Shown one piece after another: positions 44,098-55,220 of a stretch of DNA of 64,000 nt. Position 1 is the stretch's first letter, and the number at the start of each line of letters is the position of its first letter. This stretch comes from Arachis hypogaea (taxonomy: Eukaryota; Streptophyta; Magnoliopsida; Fabales; Fabaceae), in contig NC_092044.1 of assembly GCF_003086295.3 (NCBI RefSeq), forward strand, positions 75,726,024 to 75,790,023, written 5' to 3'. The notes below the pieces were generated by a model. The model saw only the letters and a list, made by a program, of their open reading frames with translations, was not told where the DNA came from and made no database searches. The position numbers were made by a program, and so were the translations under genes.

Positions 44098-44839
44098 ATG
44101 GCACCTAAGGCCGAAGAAACCTCTAGAAAGAGGAAAGGGAAGACAAAATCTTCCACCTCCGAGTCATGGGAGATGGAGAGATTCATCTCAAAGGTCCATC
44201 AAGACCACTTCTATGAAGTTGTGGCCAAGAAGAATGTGATCCCCGAGGTCCCTTTCATGCTCAAGAAAAATGAGTATCCGAAGATTCGACATGAGATTCG
44301 AAGAAGAGGTTGGAAAGTTCTCACCAACCCCATTCAACAAGTCGGAATCTTAATGGTTCAAGAGTTCTATGCAAACGCATGGATCACTAGGAACCATGAT
44401 CAAAGCATGAACCCAAACCCAAAGAATTGGCTTACAATGGTTCGGGGGAAATACTTAGATTTCAGTCCGGAGAACGTAAGGTTGGCATTCAACTTGCCTA
44501 TGATACGAGAAGATGCACGCCCCTACACTAGAAGGGTCGACTTTGATCAATGGTTGGACCAAGTCCTCATGGACATATGTGTGGAAGGAGCTCAATGGAA
44601 AAGAGACTCAAAAGGCAAGCCGGTTCAATTGAGAAGACTGGACCTTAAGACTGTGGCTAGATGATGGTTAGAGTTCATCCAACGCTCTATCATCCTCACT
44701 AGCAACCGATCCGAAGTAACTGTGGATCGGGCCATCATGATTCATAGTATCATGATTGGAGAGGAAGTATAAGTTCATGAAGTCATCCCTCTAGAACTCT
44801 ACAAAGTAGCCGAAAAGCCCTCCACTTTGGCAAGGCTAG
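44098..44839 (+). pseudogene. ORF2 of F, N-terminal part (plant transposon protein domain)
   Basis: ATG 44098 begins MAPKAEETSRKRKGKTKSS, a basic Ser/Lys-rich head. The domain has RRRGWKVLTNP, MVQEFYANAW, MVRGKYLDFSPENVRLAF and WLDQVLMDICVEGAQW. This is the domain often annotated as a putative plant transposon protein, in the position of env in Athila. E has a homologue (62567-63043). It stops at TGA 44662 (one base from TGG), continues in frame to TAA at about 44771, and is then cut by G at 44840. No membrane segment or signal peptide is visible, so an envelope role is not supported. Function unknown. Confidence 0.83.
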
Positions 44840-46859
44840 TGATGTGTGGAAAATGATCCAACACAAAACTCACCGGCAAGTGTACCGGGTCGTATCAAGT
44901 AGTAAAACTCACTTAGAGTGAGGTCGATCCCACAGGGATTGATGAATCAAGCAACTTTAGTGGGTGATTAGCTTAGTCAAGCAAACATTGAAGTGAATTG
45001 TGTGAAATTGTAACCAACAGAGAGTAAATGGCAATGAATTTAAAGTTGCAGAATGTAAATTGGCAAGTAACTTAAAGAGCAAGAATGTAAAATTGTAGAA
45101 ACTTAAATGACAAGAAATGTAAATTGCATCAAAAGTAAAGGGATTGGGAACTAGGATTGCAGGAATTGAACAAGAACAAGTGAACTGCAATAAACAGACA
45201 AGTAGAAGATGAATAGAATTAAGATAGATCTTAAACAGAAGAGTAAAAATGCTTTGAAAATTTAAGAACAGAAAGTGAGCGATGCTTAATTTGCAGCAAT
45301 TTAAAAGAGGGTTGAAGATCTCAGGAGTGGAAGAGACTAGAAAATAAGTCTAGATCTCAAATCCTTCCTTGATCCAACAGAGAAACAATTTGCAGAAAAG
45401 TAAATCAAGATCACAGCAGCTCTAATGAAAAATTGCAGAAAGAGAATTTGAGGATCCAAGAAAAGCAATGAGCTCAGGAAGTAGATCTGGATCTCAATTG
45501 ATCAAACAGAAAATGATTTGCAGAAGAAATGTAAATGAAACAGCAAGTGAAGTTTAAATCCAATTCCTTGATTTTTAGAATATTGCAGAAGAAGAACAAA
45601 GGTGAAATTTAGATCAATGATTGAAACAGAATTCCTTCAATCTCAATCCAAAATTCTAAAACAGAAATGAAAACTAAAAGAGAGAGAAAAAATGAAAACT
45701 AAAGAGTGTAAAACTCCCTATTGGAGCCAGCCTACCAATGCTCTCTATTAGAGCTCCCCCTTACAAAGATGAAAATGATGCCTTATATAGGCTTTACAAA
45801 GTGAAAATGAAATTAAAACAAATTAAAATGAAAATCCTAATCTAATTGATCCTTGTGCCTTTGAGTGATGATGTGGACTTTGCTTGCTTTGGATTTGAGG
45901 AGAAATGGGTTTGGTTGGCCTTGATTCAATTTGGAGAAGAATTGAATTAAATTGGATTTTTATTGAATTTTTAGCCCATGTGAAAATTTGCTTCCAAGAG
46001 GATGCTCAGCTCACAAGTTGAGCTGAGCATTGAAGCCTTGTGTGCACGTCCTGCGTGCATCTTACTTTCTGGCCGTGTCGTGCTTGTGTGTGGTGCATCA
46101 TGAGTAGCGCTCTGCTCACTAAGTGAGCTGAGCATTGGCTCTTCCAAGGGAAGGTCCTTGGTTCGAAACCCATGGGAAGCATGCGCTGAAGCTTTTCCTT
46201 GGTTTTCTTGTGATGCCTTGCTCCTTGCTTCCTCAAGGTGTTGAGTTCGAACCTTGGGGAATGCATTTGGCGATTTTTTGTTTATTTTTCCTTGTGAGTA
46301 GCGCCTCCCTCATCCCCCTTGGTCATGGGTTCAAGTCTTGGAGCATGCACTTGCAACTTGTTTTCTTTGAATTATTTCTTCAATGCTTTCGACAATGCTC
46401 ACTTGGTGAGCTGAGCATTGTTTTTCCTTTCCTTGTTTCTTGGCTTCCTATTGTGCTCAGCTCACAAAGTGAGCAGAGCATTGAAACATTGCCTCCTTGG
46501 ATTTTTCCTTTGTGCTCCTTTCATGTGCCACACTTCCTTATGTTCTTTGCCACACTTTTCTTTTCCTTGAACCACACTTCTTAGGCCACACTTTCTTCTT
46601 TTCTTCTTTTCTTCACCTACAATTAATCAAAACAACCAATCAAAATATCACCAAATTCACAAGGTTTATAAATCATTAAAAATCAATTAAATTTAGCCTA
46701 AACCTCATGATTTAGCATCAATTAGATGGTGGTTGTTTGATTCAAAGAAGTCATGCATTTCCATTCCAAATTACTTACTTAGAATGCAAGAAAGTGCATA
46801 AAACCGAATAAAAACAAATGAAAAGGCATAGAAAAACATGACATGGCGACATGTCATCA
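44840..46859 (-). repeat. 3' LTR of G
   Basis: Ends are TGATGTGTGG and TGTCATCA on the + strand. In minus orientation it has a GAGCTGAGC array, TATA (45783-45790), a GGGGGAGCTC region (45729-45757) and a U5 stem-loop CTCAC/GTGAG (44889-44941). The 149 aa ORF at 46135-46584 is repeated in the other LTR and reads through U3; I do not regard it as a gene. Confidence 0.92.
46000..46480 (-). repeat. GCTCAGCTCAC / GTGAGCTGAGC array in LTR of G
   Basis: Five or so inverted word pairs, for example GCTCAGCTCACAAGTTGAGCTGAGC at 46003-46027, GCTCACTTGGTGAGCTGAGC near 46398 and GCTCAGCTCACAAAGTGAGC near 46454. The copy in the other LTR is at 51270-51750. It lies upstream of the minus-strand TATA. Confidence 0.8.
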
Positions 46860-48629
46860 CAACACCAAACTTAAACCTTGCTTGTCCTCAAGCAAGAAAA
46901 GAATCGTGCATTAAAGATTGACAATCCAAGGTAGGAAGAATAGCAACTCAATGTTCATGGTTAGCTAGTTTTCTAAGCATGCTACAATCACAAAAGAGAT
47001 GTAAATGATTGATGCTTCTATCTAGCTCAATTTATGAAATCTTTCTCTTATATTTCTTCCTTGAAACAAGCTTTTGATTTTCTTATTAGCTTCTCCTTTT
47101 GGGTGCTTTGCCCCATGAGTTGATAACAAAACTACGACTTCTAAATGCTTTGTTTTCAAGTATTACCACTTGATACATAAGCACCACAAGCATTTAATTA
47201 GAGGACTTTATTAAGCTCATTTGTTTCTTTTCTTGACTCTCTAATCATTGATGCTCAGAGCCTTGAGCTTTGAGGGAGTGCTTTTGCACTTGAGCCTAGC
47301 CTTGACTTCTAAGTGTTTTGTTTTCAAGCATTTTACTTGATACATAAACACCACAAGTACTTAACATATTGTCATTGGTACTCAGAGCCTTCAGCTTTCT
47401 CATTCTTTCCCTTTTTCTTTTTTTGCTTTAATTGTATTTGCTTCTTCAAGGTTTTCATGATTTTCAAAAGATCTCACAAAATGTACTAGATTAAAACTTC
47501 AATTAAATAAAATCCAATGCAATTGAGCAATAATTAATCATACTAGCTTTCCAATACTTGTATGCACATGCTAAAATCTTCTTTAATTCCTTGTTTGTTT
47601 ATGATCATGATGCTTTATTGCTTTTAAACTCACAAAACTCAAGTTGGTAGTCATAATGCCACAGCAACATGTTACAAATTAAGATTCAAGCTATGTTTAG
47701 TCATACTACACATGCAAACAGAGAGATAAAGACAATCATGCAATTTAGAGTGCTGGAAACAAATGAGAAGAAAAGGAACTCTACAACCTTGTAGTTCATC
47801 TTCATTATTGTTGTCCTTTTTCCTCTATTATTCCTCTTTCCCTTGCCGAACTCAAAATGCTTGCTCATCCTCAAGCAACAATTAGAACAATGGCTATGGG
47901 GCTAAGATGGATCATGAATGTCTTATACAATGAAATGTTAGTAGCACATGTGTTTTAAGCAAGCAAAATTAAAGATAACAATCAAGGCACAAGAGACAGA
48001 GACATTTTTGATTTCATATATAAGGAGGTGTGCACAATACATTGCATAAAAGATAAGTGGCACACCAAACTTAGTGTGACACTTTCACTTGGAATCTATG
48101 CAAGTATCTTGTAAGGATTGGAACCAAATTTTGTTGCATAGCAACACCAAACTTAGAATGCAATCATATGTCAATTTATTTGAATTAAAACTAAGCAGGT
48201 GAAACTGTTATTTGTTAAGTATAATCACCAAGCCAAGAATTCTGTCATGAATAAAGCTCTCCTGGTAATGTCTTAACAAACACAATGAATAAGCAAACTG
48301 AAATGAAAGCATTTTAAAACAGAAAAATGACTAAAGAAAGCAGAATGAAAAAGTGTCAAATTAAAAGAGAAAAATAAAACTGCAGAGGCATTATGATTAT
48401 GCAGACAAGTAGTGTTGCTTGAATGATTTTGTATAGAAAAATAAGTGGCACACCAAACTTAGAATCTTGGTGTGTCACTTTCATTTTTGATTTGATGCAA
48501 TCATCCAAAAAGATTGAAAACAATTTGTTGCAAGGCAACACCAAACTTAGAATGTAACCATATGCCAATTTATTGAATTTAAACAAAGCATAGAAAGAAA
48601 ACAAAGCAGAAAAGAAATGTTACCTACGG
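46860..48629 (-). other. Non-coding tail of G
   Basis: No credible gene. On the minus strand it has CAAACTTAAACC reversed to GGTTTAAGTTTGGTGTTG at the LTR border, two copies of the shared tail module (47400-47080; AAGGCTCTGAGCATCAATGATTAG at about 47245-47268) and four reversed AAGTTTGGTGT motifs (48064, 48145, 48450, 48537). Confidence 0.75.
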
Positions 48630-48676
48630 TTGGGTTACCTCCCAACAAGTGCTCTTTTAGTGTCATTAGCTTGACA
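48630..48676 (-). promoter_or_regulatory. Conserved GTCAAGCTAATGACACTAAAAG...GGGAGGTAACCCAA motif in G
   Basis: On the minus strand it overlaps the end of the gag-like ORF (the stop TAA at 48666 is inside GTCAAGCTAATGAC). It is the counterpart of 43220-43266 and 63825-63870. Confidence 0.7.
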
Positions 48677-49936
48677 TGTTGTTCTTCACTTTCTTCCTCT
48701 TCTTCCAGTTTGTTAAGAGGAATGACCTCAAAGGAGGGAAAGATTCAGCTACTGTCCCTTGTCTTGGCCTTTCCTCAGCAAGCTTCCTTTTGCAAATGGC
48801 TTGATTGATCTTGCTTGCTGACTTAGGGACAGAATTGGTGCTCTTGCTAGTTGCCTTCACTTCTTTGGATTCAAGACTTGGAGGTTGTGTGATTATTGGA
48901 GTGATTTCTTCATTAAGAGCCTCTTGCATTGGTGGTTCCATGAGCTTTTCCTCTTTGCACTTCTCCACTTCAATTGAGTGTGACTTTTCTGGGATGACTT
49001 CCTCATTTTCTTGCTCCTCCACTCTTTTCTTTGCACCCAACATTTGACTTAATAGTTCTTTTATGGAGGAGGTTTGTTGTTCTTCCCAACATTTCTTCAT
49101 CTCCTCTTCATATCTTTCAATCATGGATTCAATTGTTGAGCCGTTTTGTTTCAGGAAAGTTTGAAAGAGTTGTGAATTTTCATGTTCATTTGTCACCTCA
49201 AGTGGCTTCTGTGGATATGCAGCTTCAGGTTCAATTGCCTCCTTCTCCTCATTTTCCATTGAATTTTCACTTGACACAAAGGCTTCCTCATCTTGCTTTT
49301 CCACTTCCTCACCCACAAATTGGTCTTCATCCTCACTGTTTGATGGTTCTAAGTTCCCCCATGTTTGCTCTAAGGTCCCATTCGTCTTCTTGAGGATGGT
49401 TTCTTTCCAGGATTGGGGTTGTGTGTATCTTTCCACGAGTTTTCTATGTATTTCAATGGCTTGAAGGTAATCCTCATCTGCTGGGTCAAAAGATGAAGGT
49501 TGAGAGTAATTTTGGTGACGTGGATGTATTGTGGTGAAGTTGTGTTGGGGGTGTGGAATGAGTTGTGTGATTGATGGGATGACTTGTATTGATTTTGGAG
49601 GAAACTTTGTGTTGAGGCATAATCAAGTGATGAAGAACTTTCAAATGAGAAACTGGGACGTGAGGGTGGATGCTCTTTCATTCCTTGGTGATACTCCCAG
49701 CCACCATTAGAGTAATGACTTGAATCATTTTGTGGTGGTGGGAAGTATCCCATATGATTCTCTTGCTCATCTTGTGTCTCTGAAGCAAATCTCCATGAGT
49801 TGGAGTGCTTAGAATGTGTATTCTCTTGGTGATATTCCCAAACACCATTAGAGATCGGTGATGGTGGGTGATATCCCATAAAATTTTGTTTGACCATAAG
49901 ATGAGTTGAACTCCATTTGTATTTTGTAAACATCAA
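48666..49936 (-). pseudogene. gag-derived ORF of G, one frameshift
   Basis: Two overlapping minus ORFs, 49936-49370 and 49436-48666, look like one gene with a shift near 49430-49500. The first has two copies of a unit with MGYHPPSP/MGYFPPPQ and SNGVWEYHQ/SNGGWEYHQ, a style seen in the C-terminal half of Athila-type Gag. The second is rich in Glu, Lys and Gln, with a predicted coiled coil (MIERYEEEMKKCWEEQQ) and a basic end (WKKRKKVKNN). No capsid domain, zinc knuckle, protease or RT motif is seen. It may be only the C-terminal part of a gag. Its role is unknown. Confidence 0.6.
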
Positions 49937-50085
49937 TGAAATTTGAAATTCATGTCACAGAGAAAGAATTTCTTAGTGAGGCAATAGCTCAAACACCTTG
50001 CTATCAATTTAAAACAAAGAACAAAAACAAAAAAAGTGCTTGATCTAGACTTCTTACCCACTTAATCATTGTTGATCTAAATCAA

Positions 50086-50103
50086 TCCCCGGCAACGGCG
50101 CCA
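50086..50103 (-). promoter_or_regulatory. Primer-binding site of G (tRNA-Asp)
   Basis: The + strand TCCCCGGCAACGGCGCCA is the exact complement of a tRNA-Asp site. It lies just outside the 5' LTR at 50110 and shows which LTR is 5'. Confidence 0.92.
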
Positions 50104-50109
50104 AAAACT

Positions 50110-52128
50110 TGATGTGTGGAAAACAATCCAACACAAAACTCACCGGCAAGTGTACCGGGTCGTATCAAGTAGTAAAACTCACTTAGAGTGAGGTCGATCC
50201 CACAAGGATTGATGGATCAAGAAACTTTAGTGGGTGATTAGCTTAGTCAAGCAAACATTGAAGTGAATTGTGTGAAATTGTAACCAACAGAGAGTAAATG
50301 ATAATGAATTTAAAGTTGCAGAATGTAAATTGGCAAGTAACTTAAAGAGCAAGAATGTAAATTACAGAAACTTAAATGACAAGAAATCTAAATTGCATCA
50401 AAAGTAAAGGGATTGGGAACTGGGATTGCAGGAATTGAACAAGAACAAGTGAACTGCAATAAACAGACAAGTAGAAGATGAATTGAATTAAGATAGATCT
50501 TAAACAGAAGAGTAAAAATGCTTTGAAAATTTAAGAACAGAAAGTGAGTGATGCTTAATTTGCAGCAATTTAAAAGAGGGTTGAAGATCTCAGGAGTGGA
50601 AGAGACTAGAAAACAAGTCTAGATCTCAAATCCTTCCTTGATCCAACAGAGAAACAATTTGCAGAAAAGTAAATCAAGATCACAGCAGCTCTAATGAAAA
50701 ATTGCAGAAAGAGAATTTGAGGATCCAAGAAAAGCAATGAGCTTAGGAAGCAGATCTGGATCTCAATTGATCAAACAGAAAATGATTTGCGGAAGAAATG
50801 TAAATGAAACAGCAAGTGAAGTTTAAATCCAATTCCTTGATTTTTAGAATATTGCAGAAGAAGAACAAAGGAGAAATTTAGATCAATGATTGAAACAGAA
50901 TTCCTTCAATCTCAATCCAAAATTCTAAAACAGAAATGAAAACTAAAAGAGATAGAAAAAATGAAAACTAAAGAGTGCAAAACTCCCTATTGGAGCCAGC
51001 CTACCAATGCTCTCTATTAGAGCTCCCCCTTACAAAGATAAAAATGATGCCTTATATAGGCTTTACAAAGTGAAAATAAAATTAAAATAAATTAAAATGA
51101 AAATCCTAATCTAATTAATCCTTGTGCCTTTGAGTGATGATGTGGGCTTTGCTTGCTTTGGATTTGAGGAGAAATGGGTTTGGTTGGCCTTGATTCAATT
51201 TGGAGAAGAATTGAATTAAATTGGATTTTTATTGAATTTTTGGCCCATGTGAAAATTTGCTTCCAAGAGGATGCTCAGCTCACAAGTTTAGCTGAGCATT
51301 AAGGCCTTGTGCTCACGTCCTGCGTGCATCTTACTTCCTGGCCGTGTCGCGCTTGTGTGTGGTGCATCATGAGTAGCGCTCTGCTCACTAAGTGAGTTGA
51401 GCATTGGCTCTTCCAAGGGAAGGTCCTTGGTTCGAAACCCATGGGAAGCATGCACTGAAGCTTTTCCTTGGTTTTCTTGTGGTGCCTTTCTCCTTGCTTC
51501 CTCAAGGTGTTGAGTTCGAACCTTGGGGAATGCATTTGGCCATTTTTTGTTTATTTTTCCTTGTGAGTAGCGCCTCCCTCATCCCCCTTGGTCATGGGTT
51601 CAAGTCTTGGAGCATGCACTTGCAACTTGTTTTCTTTGAATTATTTCTTCAATGCTTTCGACAATGCTCACTTGGTGAGCTGAGCATTGTTTTTCCTTTC
51701 CTTGTTTCTTGGCTTCCTATTGTGCTCAGCTCACAAAGTGAGCAGAGCATTGAAACATTGCCTCCTTGGATTTTTCCTTTGTGCTCCTTTCATGTGCCAC
51801 ACTTCCTTATGTTCTTTGCCACACTTTTCTTTTCCTTGAACCACACTTCTTAGGCCACGCTTTCTTCTTTTCTTCTTTTCTTCACCTACAATTAATCAAA
51901 ACAACCAATCAAAGTATCACCAAATTCACAAGGTTTATAAATCATTAAAAATCAATTAAATTTAGCCTAAACCTCATGATTTAGCATCAATTACATGGTG
52001 GTTGTTTGATTCAAAGAAGTCATGCATTTCCTTTCCAAATTACTTACTTAGAATGCAAGAAAGTGCATAAAACCGAATAAAAACAAATGAAAAAGCATAG
52101 AAAAACATGACATGGTGACATGTCATCA
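50110..52128 (-). repeat. 5' LTR of G
   Basis: It is 2019 bases, about 2% different from 44840-46859 by eye. The TATA (51052-51059), array (51270-51750) and U5 stem-loop (50159-50211) are all kept. Confidence 0.92.
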
Positions 52129-52133
52129 GCTAG

Positions 52134-52538
52134 CTTTTCCTCATCTCATTTGCCATCTATGCTGGAGTTGTCATAGAAGGAGACATCCTCATTGAAGAGG
52201 ACAAGCCCATCACTAAGAAAAGGATGGAGCAAACAAGAGAGCCCATTCATGGATCTCAAGAGACGCCTGAGGAAGCTCATCATCAAGAAATTCCTGAGAT
52301 GCCTCAAGGGATGCATTTTCCCCCAAACAACTATTGGGAACAACTCAACACTTCTCTAGAAGGATTGAGTCATAACATGAACCAATTAAGGGTGGAACAC
52401 CAAGAGCACTCCATCATTCTCAATGAGATTAAAGAAGATCAAAGTGCTATGAGGGAGGAGCACCAAAGGCAAGGAAGAGACATAGAGGAGCTCAAGAACA
52501 CCATTGGTCCTTCAAGAAGAAGGCGCCACCATCACTAA
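52134..52538 (+). pseudogene. ORF2 of F, C-terminal part
   Basis: This is the other half of the gene cut by G. After a frameshift close to the junction, ORF 52224-52538 encodes a charged, coiled-coil-like tail (HQEHSIILNEIKEDQSAMRE, then REEHQRQGRDIEELKNTI) and ends in Arg/His. E ORF2 ends likewise in a Gln/Glu-rich coil, supporting the assignment. Confidence 0.75.
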
Positions 52539-53617
52539 GGTGGACTCATTCTTTAACTTCCTTGTTCTTATCTCTCTATTTTTCGGTTTTTGAACTTCAT
52601 GTTTGTCTATGTTTGTGTCTTTATTACATAATCATTAGTGTCTAGTGTCTATGTCTTAAGGCTATGAATAATTCCATGAATCATTCACCTTTCTTAAATG
52701 AAAAATGTTTTTAATACAAAAGAACAAGAAGTACATGAGTTTTGAATTCATCCTTGAAATTGGTTTAATTATATTGATGTGGTGACAATACTTTTTGTTT
52801 TCTGAATGAATGCTTGAACAGTGCATATTTTTTATCTTGTTGTTTATGAATGTTAAAATTGTTGGCTCTTAAAAGAATGATGAAAAAGAGAAATGTTATT
52901 GATGATCTGAAAAATCATAAAATTGATTCTTGAAGCAAGAAAAAGCAGTGAAGAACAAAGCTTGCAAAAAAAAAGAGAAAAAGCAAGCAGAAAAAGCCAA
53001 TAGCCCTTAAAACCAAAAGGCAAGGGTAAAAAGGATCCAAGGCTTTGAGCATCAATGGATAGGAGGGCCCAAGGAAATAAAATCTAGGCCTAAGCGGCTA
53101 AATCAAGCTGTCCTTAACCATGTGCTTATGGCATGCAGGTCCAAGTGAAAAGCTTGAGACTGAGTGGTTAAAGTCGTGATCCAAAACAAAAAGAGTGTGC
53201 TTAAGAGCTCTGGACACCTTTAACTGGGGACTTCAGTAAAACTGAGTCACAATCTGAAAAGGTTCACCCAGTCATGTGTCTATGGCATTTAAGTATCCGG
53301 TGGAAATACTGGAAAACAAAGTGCTTAGGGCCATGGCCAAGACTCATAAAAGTAGCTGTGTTCAAGAATCAACATACTTAACTAGGAGAATCAATAACAC
53401 TATCTGAACTTTGAGTTCCTATGGATGCCAATCATTCTAAACTTCAAAGGATAAAGTGAGATGCCAAAACTGTTCAAAAGCAAAAAGCTACAAGTCCCGC
53501 TCATCTAGTTAGAACTAATATTCATTGATATTTTGGGATTTATAGTATATTCTCTTCTTTTTATCCTATTTGATTTTCAGTTGCTTGGGGACAAGTAACA
53601 ATTTAAGTTTGGTGTTG
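52539..53617 (+). other. Non-coding tail of F
   Basis: No gene. It holds the shared tail module: AAGGCTTTGAGCATCAATGG (53041), CCATGTGCTTATGGCATG (about 53119), a partial second copy (about 53274), AGCTGTGTTCAAG (53354) and CTTCAAAGGATAAAGTGAGATGCC (53442). It ends CAATTTAAGTTTGGTGTTG at 53617, next to the LTR. Confidence 0.8.
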
Positions 53618-55215
53618 TGATGAGCGGATAATTTATACGCTTTTTGGCATTGTTTTTAGGTAGTTTTTAGTACGATCTAGCTACTTTTAGGGATGTTTTT
53701 ATTAGTTTTTATGTAAAATTTACATTTCTGGATGTTACTATGAGTTTGTGTGTTTTTCTGTGATTTCAGATATTTTCTGGTTGAAATTGAGGAACCTGAG
53801 CAAAAATTTGATAGGAGGCTGAAAAAGGACTGCTGATGTTGTTGGATTATGACCTCCGTGCACTCGAAATGGATTTTCTAGAGCTACATAACTTCAAATG
53901 GCGCGCTCTCAACTTCACTGGAAAGTAGACATCCAGGGCTTTCCAGAAATATATAATAGTCTATACTTTAATCGAGTTTAGATGATGCAAACTGGCATTC
54001 AACGCCAGTTCCATGCTGCATTCTGGAGTAGAACGCCAAAAACACGTCACAAACCAGAGTTAAACGCCAAAAATACGTTACAACTTGGCGTTTAACTCCA
54101 AGAGAAGCCTCTGCACGTGTAAAGCTCAAGCTCAGCCCAAGCACACACCAAGTGGGCCCCGGAAGTGGATTTCTGCACTTAGACTTATTTCTGTAAACCC
54201 TAGTAGCTAGTTTAGTATAAATAGAACTTTTCACTATTGTGTTTTCATCGGGGAATTAGTCTTTTGATTAATCTCTTGATCACATTTGGGGGCTGGCCAT
54301 TCGGCCATGCCTGGACCTTGTTCTTATGTATTTTCAATGGTGGAGTTTCTACACACCATAGATTAAGGGTGTGGAGCGCTGCTGTTCCTCGAGTATTAAT
54401 GCAATTACTACTATTTTCTATTCAATTCACGCTTATTCTTATTCTAAGATATTCGTTGCACTTCAACATGATGAATGTGAAGATCCGTGACACTCATCAT
54501 CATTCTCACCTATGAACGCATGCCTGACAACCACTTCCGTTCCACCTTAGATCGAGCGCGTATCTCTTAGCCTCCATTCCGTAAGATCAGAGTCTTCGTG
54601 GTATAAGCTAGAATTATTGGCAGCCATTCCTAAGATCCGGAAAGTCTAAACCTTGTCTGTGGTATTCTGAGTAGGATCTAAGATGGGATGACTATGACGA
54701 GCTTCAAACTCGCGAGTGTTGGGCGTAGTGACAGATGCAAAAGGATCAATGGATCCTATTCCAACATGATCGAGAACCGACAGATGATTAGTTGTGCGGT
54801 GACAGCGCATTTGGACCATTTTCACTGAGAGGACGGGAGGTAGCCATTGACACCGGTGAAACCTAAACATACAGCTTGCCATGGAAAGGAGTAAGAATGA
54901 TTGGATGAAAGCAGTAGGAAAGCAGAGATTCAGAAGGAACACAGTATCTTCATGCGCTTATCTGAAATTCCCACCAATGAATTACATAAGTATCTCTATC
55001 TCTATTTTATGCTTCATTCATCTTTATATTCGAAAATCATTATAACTATTTGAATCCGCCTGACTGAGATTTGCAAGATGACCATAGCTTGCTTCATACC
55101 AACAATCTCCGTGGGATCGACCCTTACTCACGTAAGGTATTACTTGGACGACCCAGTGCACTTGCTGGTTAGTTGTACGAATTGTGAAAAGTGTGATTTA
55201 CAATTTCGTGCACCA
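53618..55215 (+). repeat. 3' LTR of F
   Basis: TGATGAGCGG...GTGCACCA, followed by ATAAT. Array at 53990-54100, TATA at 54216, U5 hairpin at 55123-55165. It lacks the second primer-like block. Confidence 0.92.
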
Positions 55216-55220
55216 ATAAT

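Larger units (their letters stand above)
44840..52128 (-). mobile_element. Element G: gag-only LTR element
   Basis: The flanks are GCTAG on both sides (44835-44839, 52129-52133). Two LTRs of about 2020 bases differ at about 45 positions by eye. Between them, minus strand, lie a primer site, a gag-like ORF (49936-48666), the conserved GGGAGGTAACCCAA motif and a long non-coding tail. No protease, RT or integrase is present. G inserted into ORF2 of F and is the youngest layer of the nest. Confidence 0.92.
37611..55215 (+). mobile_element. Element F: FIDEL/Feral-like, no polymerase
   Basis: Intact ends with ATAAT on both sides (37606-37610 and 55216-55220). The order is LTR, primer site, leader, gag-protease, post-gag motif, internal array with TATA, ORF2 (split by G), tail and LTR. 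No RT, RNase H or integrase is present anywhere between protease and ORF2, so F must have moved using enzymes from another element. Feral is remembered as the non-autonomous partner of FIDEL in peanut and is a likely match. Without G, F is about 10.3 kb. Confidence 0.9.

Noticed and set aside
44098..44839. Viral envelope gene
   Set aside because: It is in the env position, but there is no signal peptide, no transmembrane stretch and no cysteine pattern. It belongs to a plant transposon protein family.
46135..46584. 149 aa ORF, nearly identical at 51404-51853
   Set aside because: Its conservation is due to its lying in the two LTRs of G. It runs through the palindromic array and has no domain features.
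48666..49436. Glu-rich host gene
   Set aside because: It sits between LTRs of G, continues an upstream Gag-like piece and ends in the motif shared with E and F.
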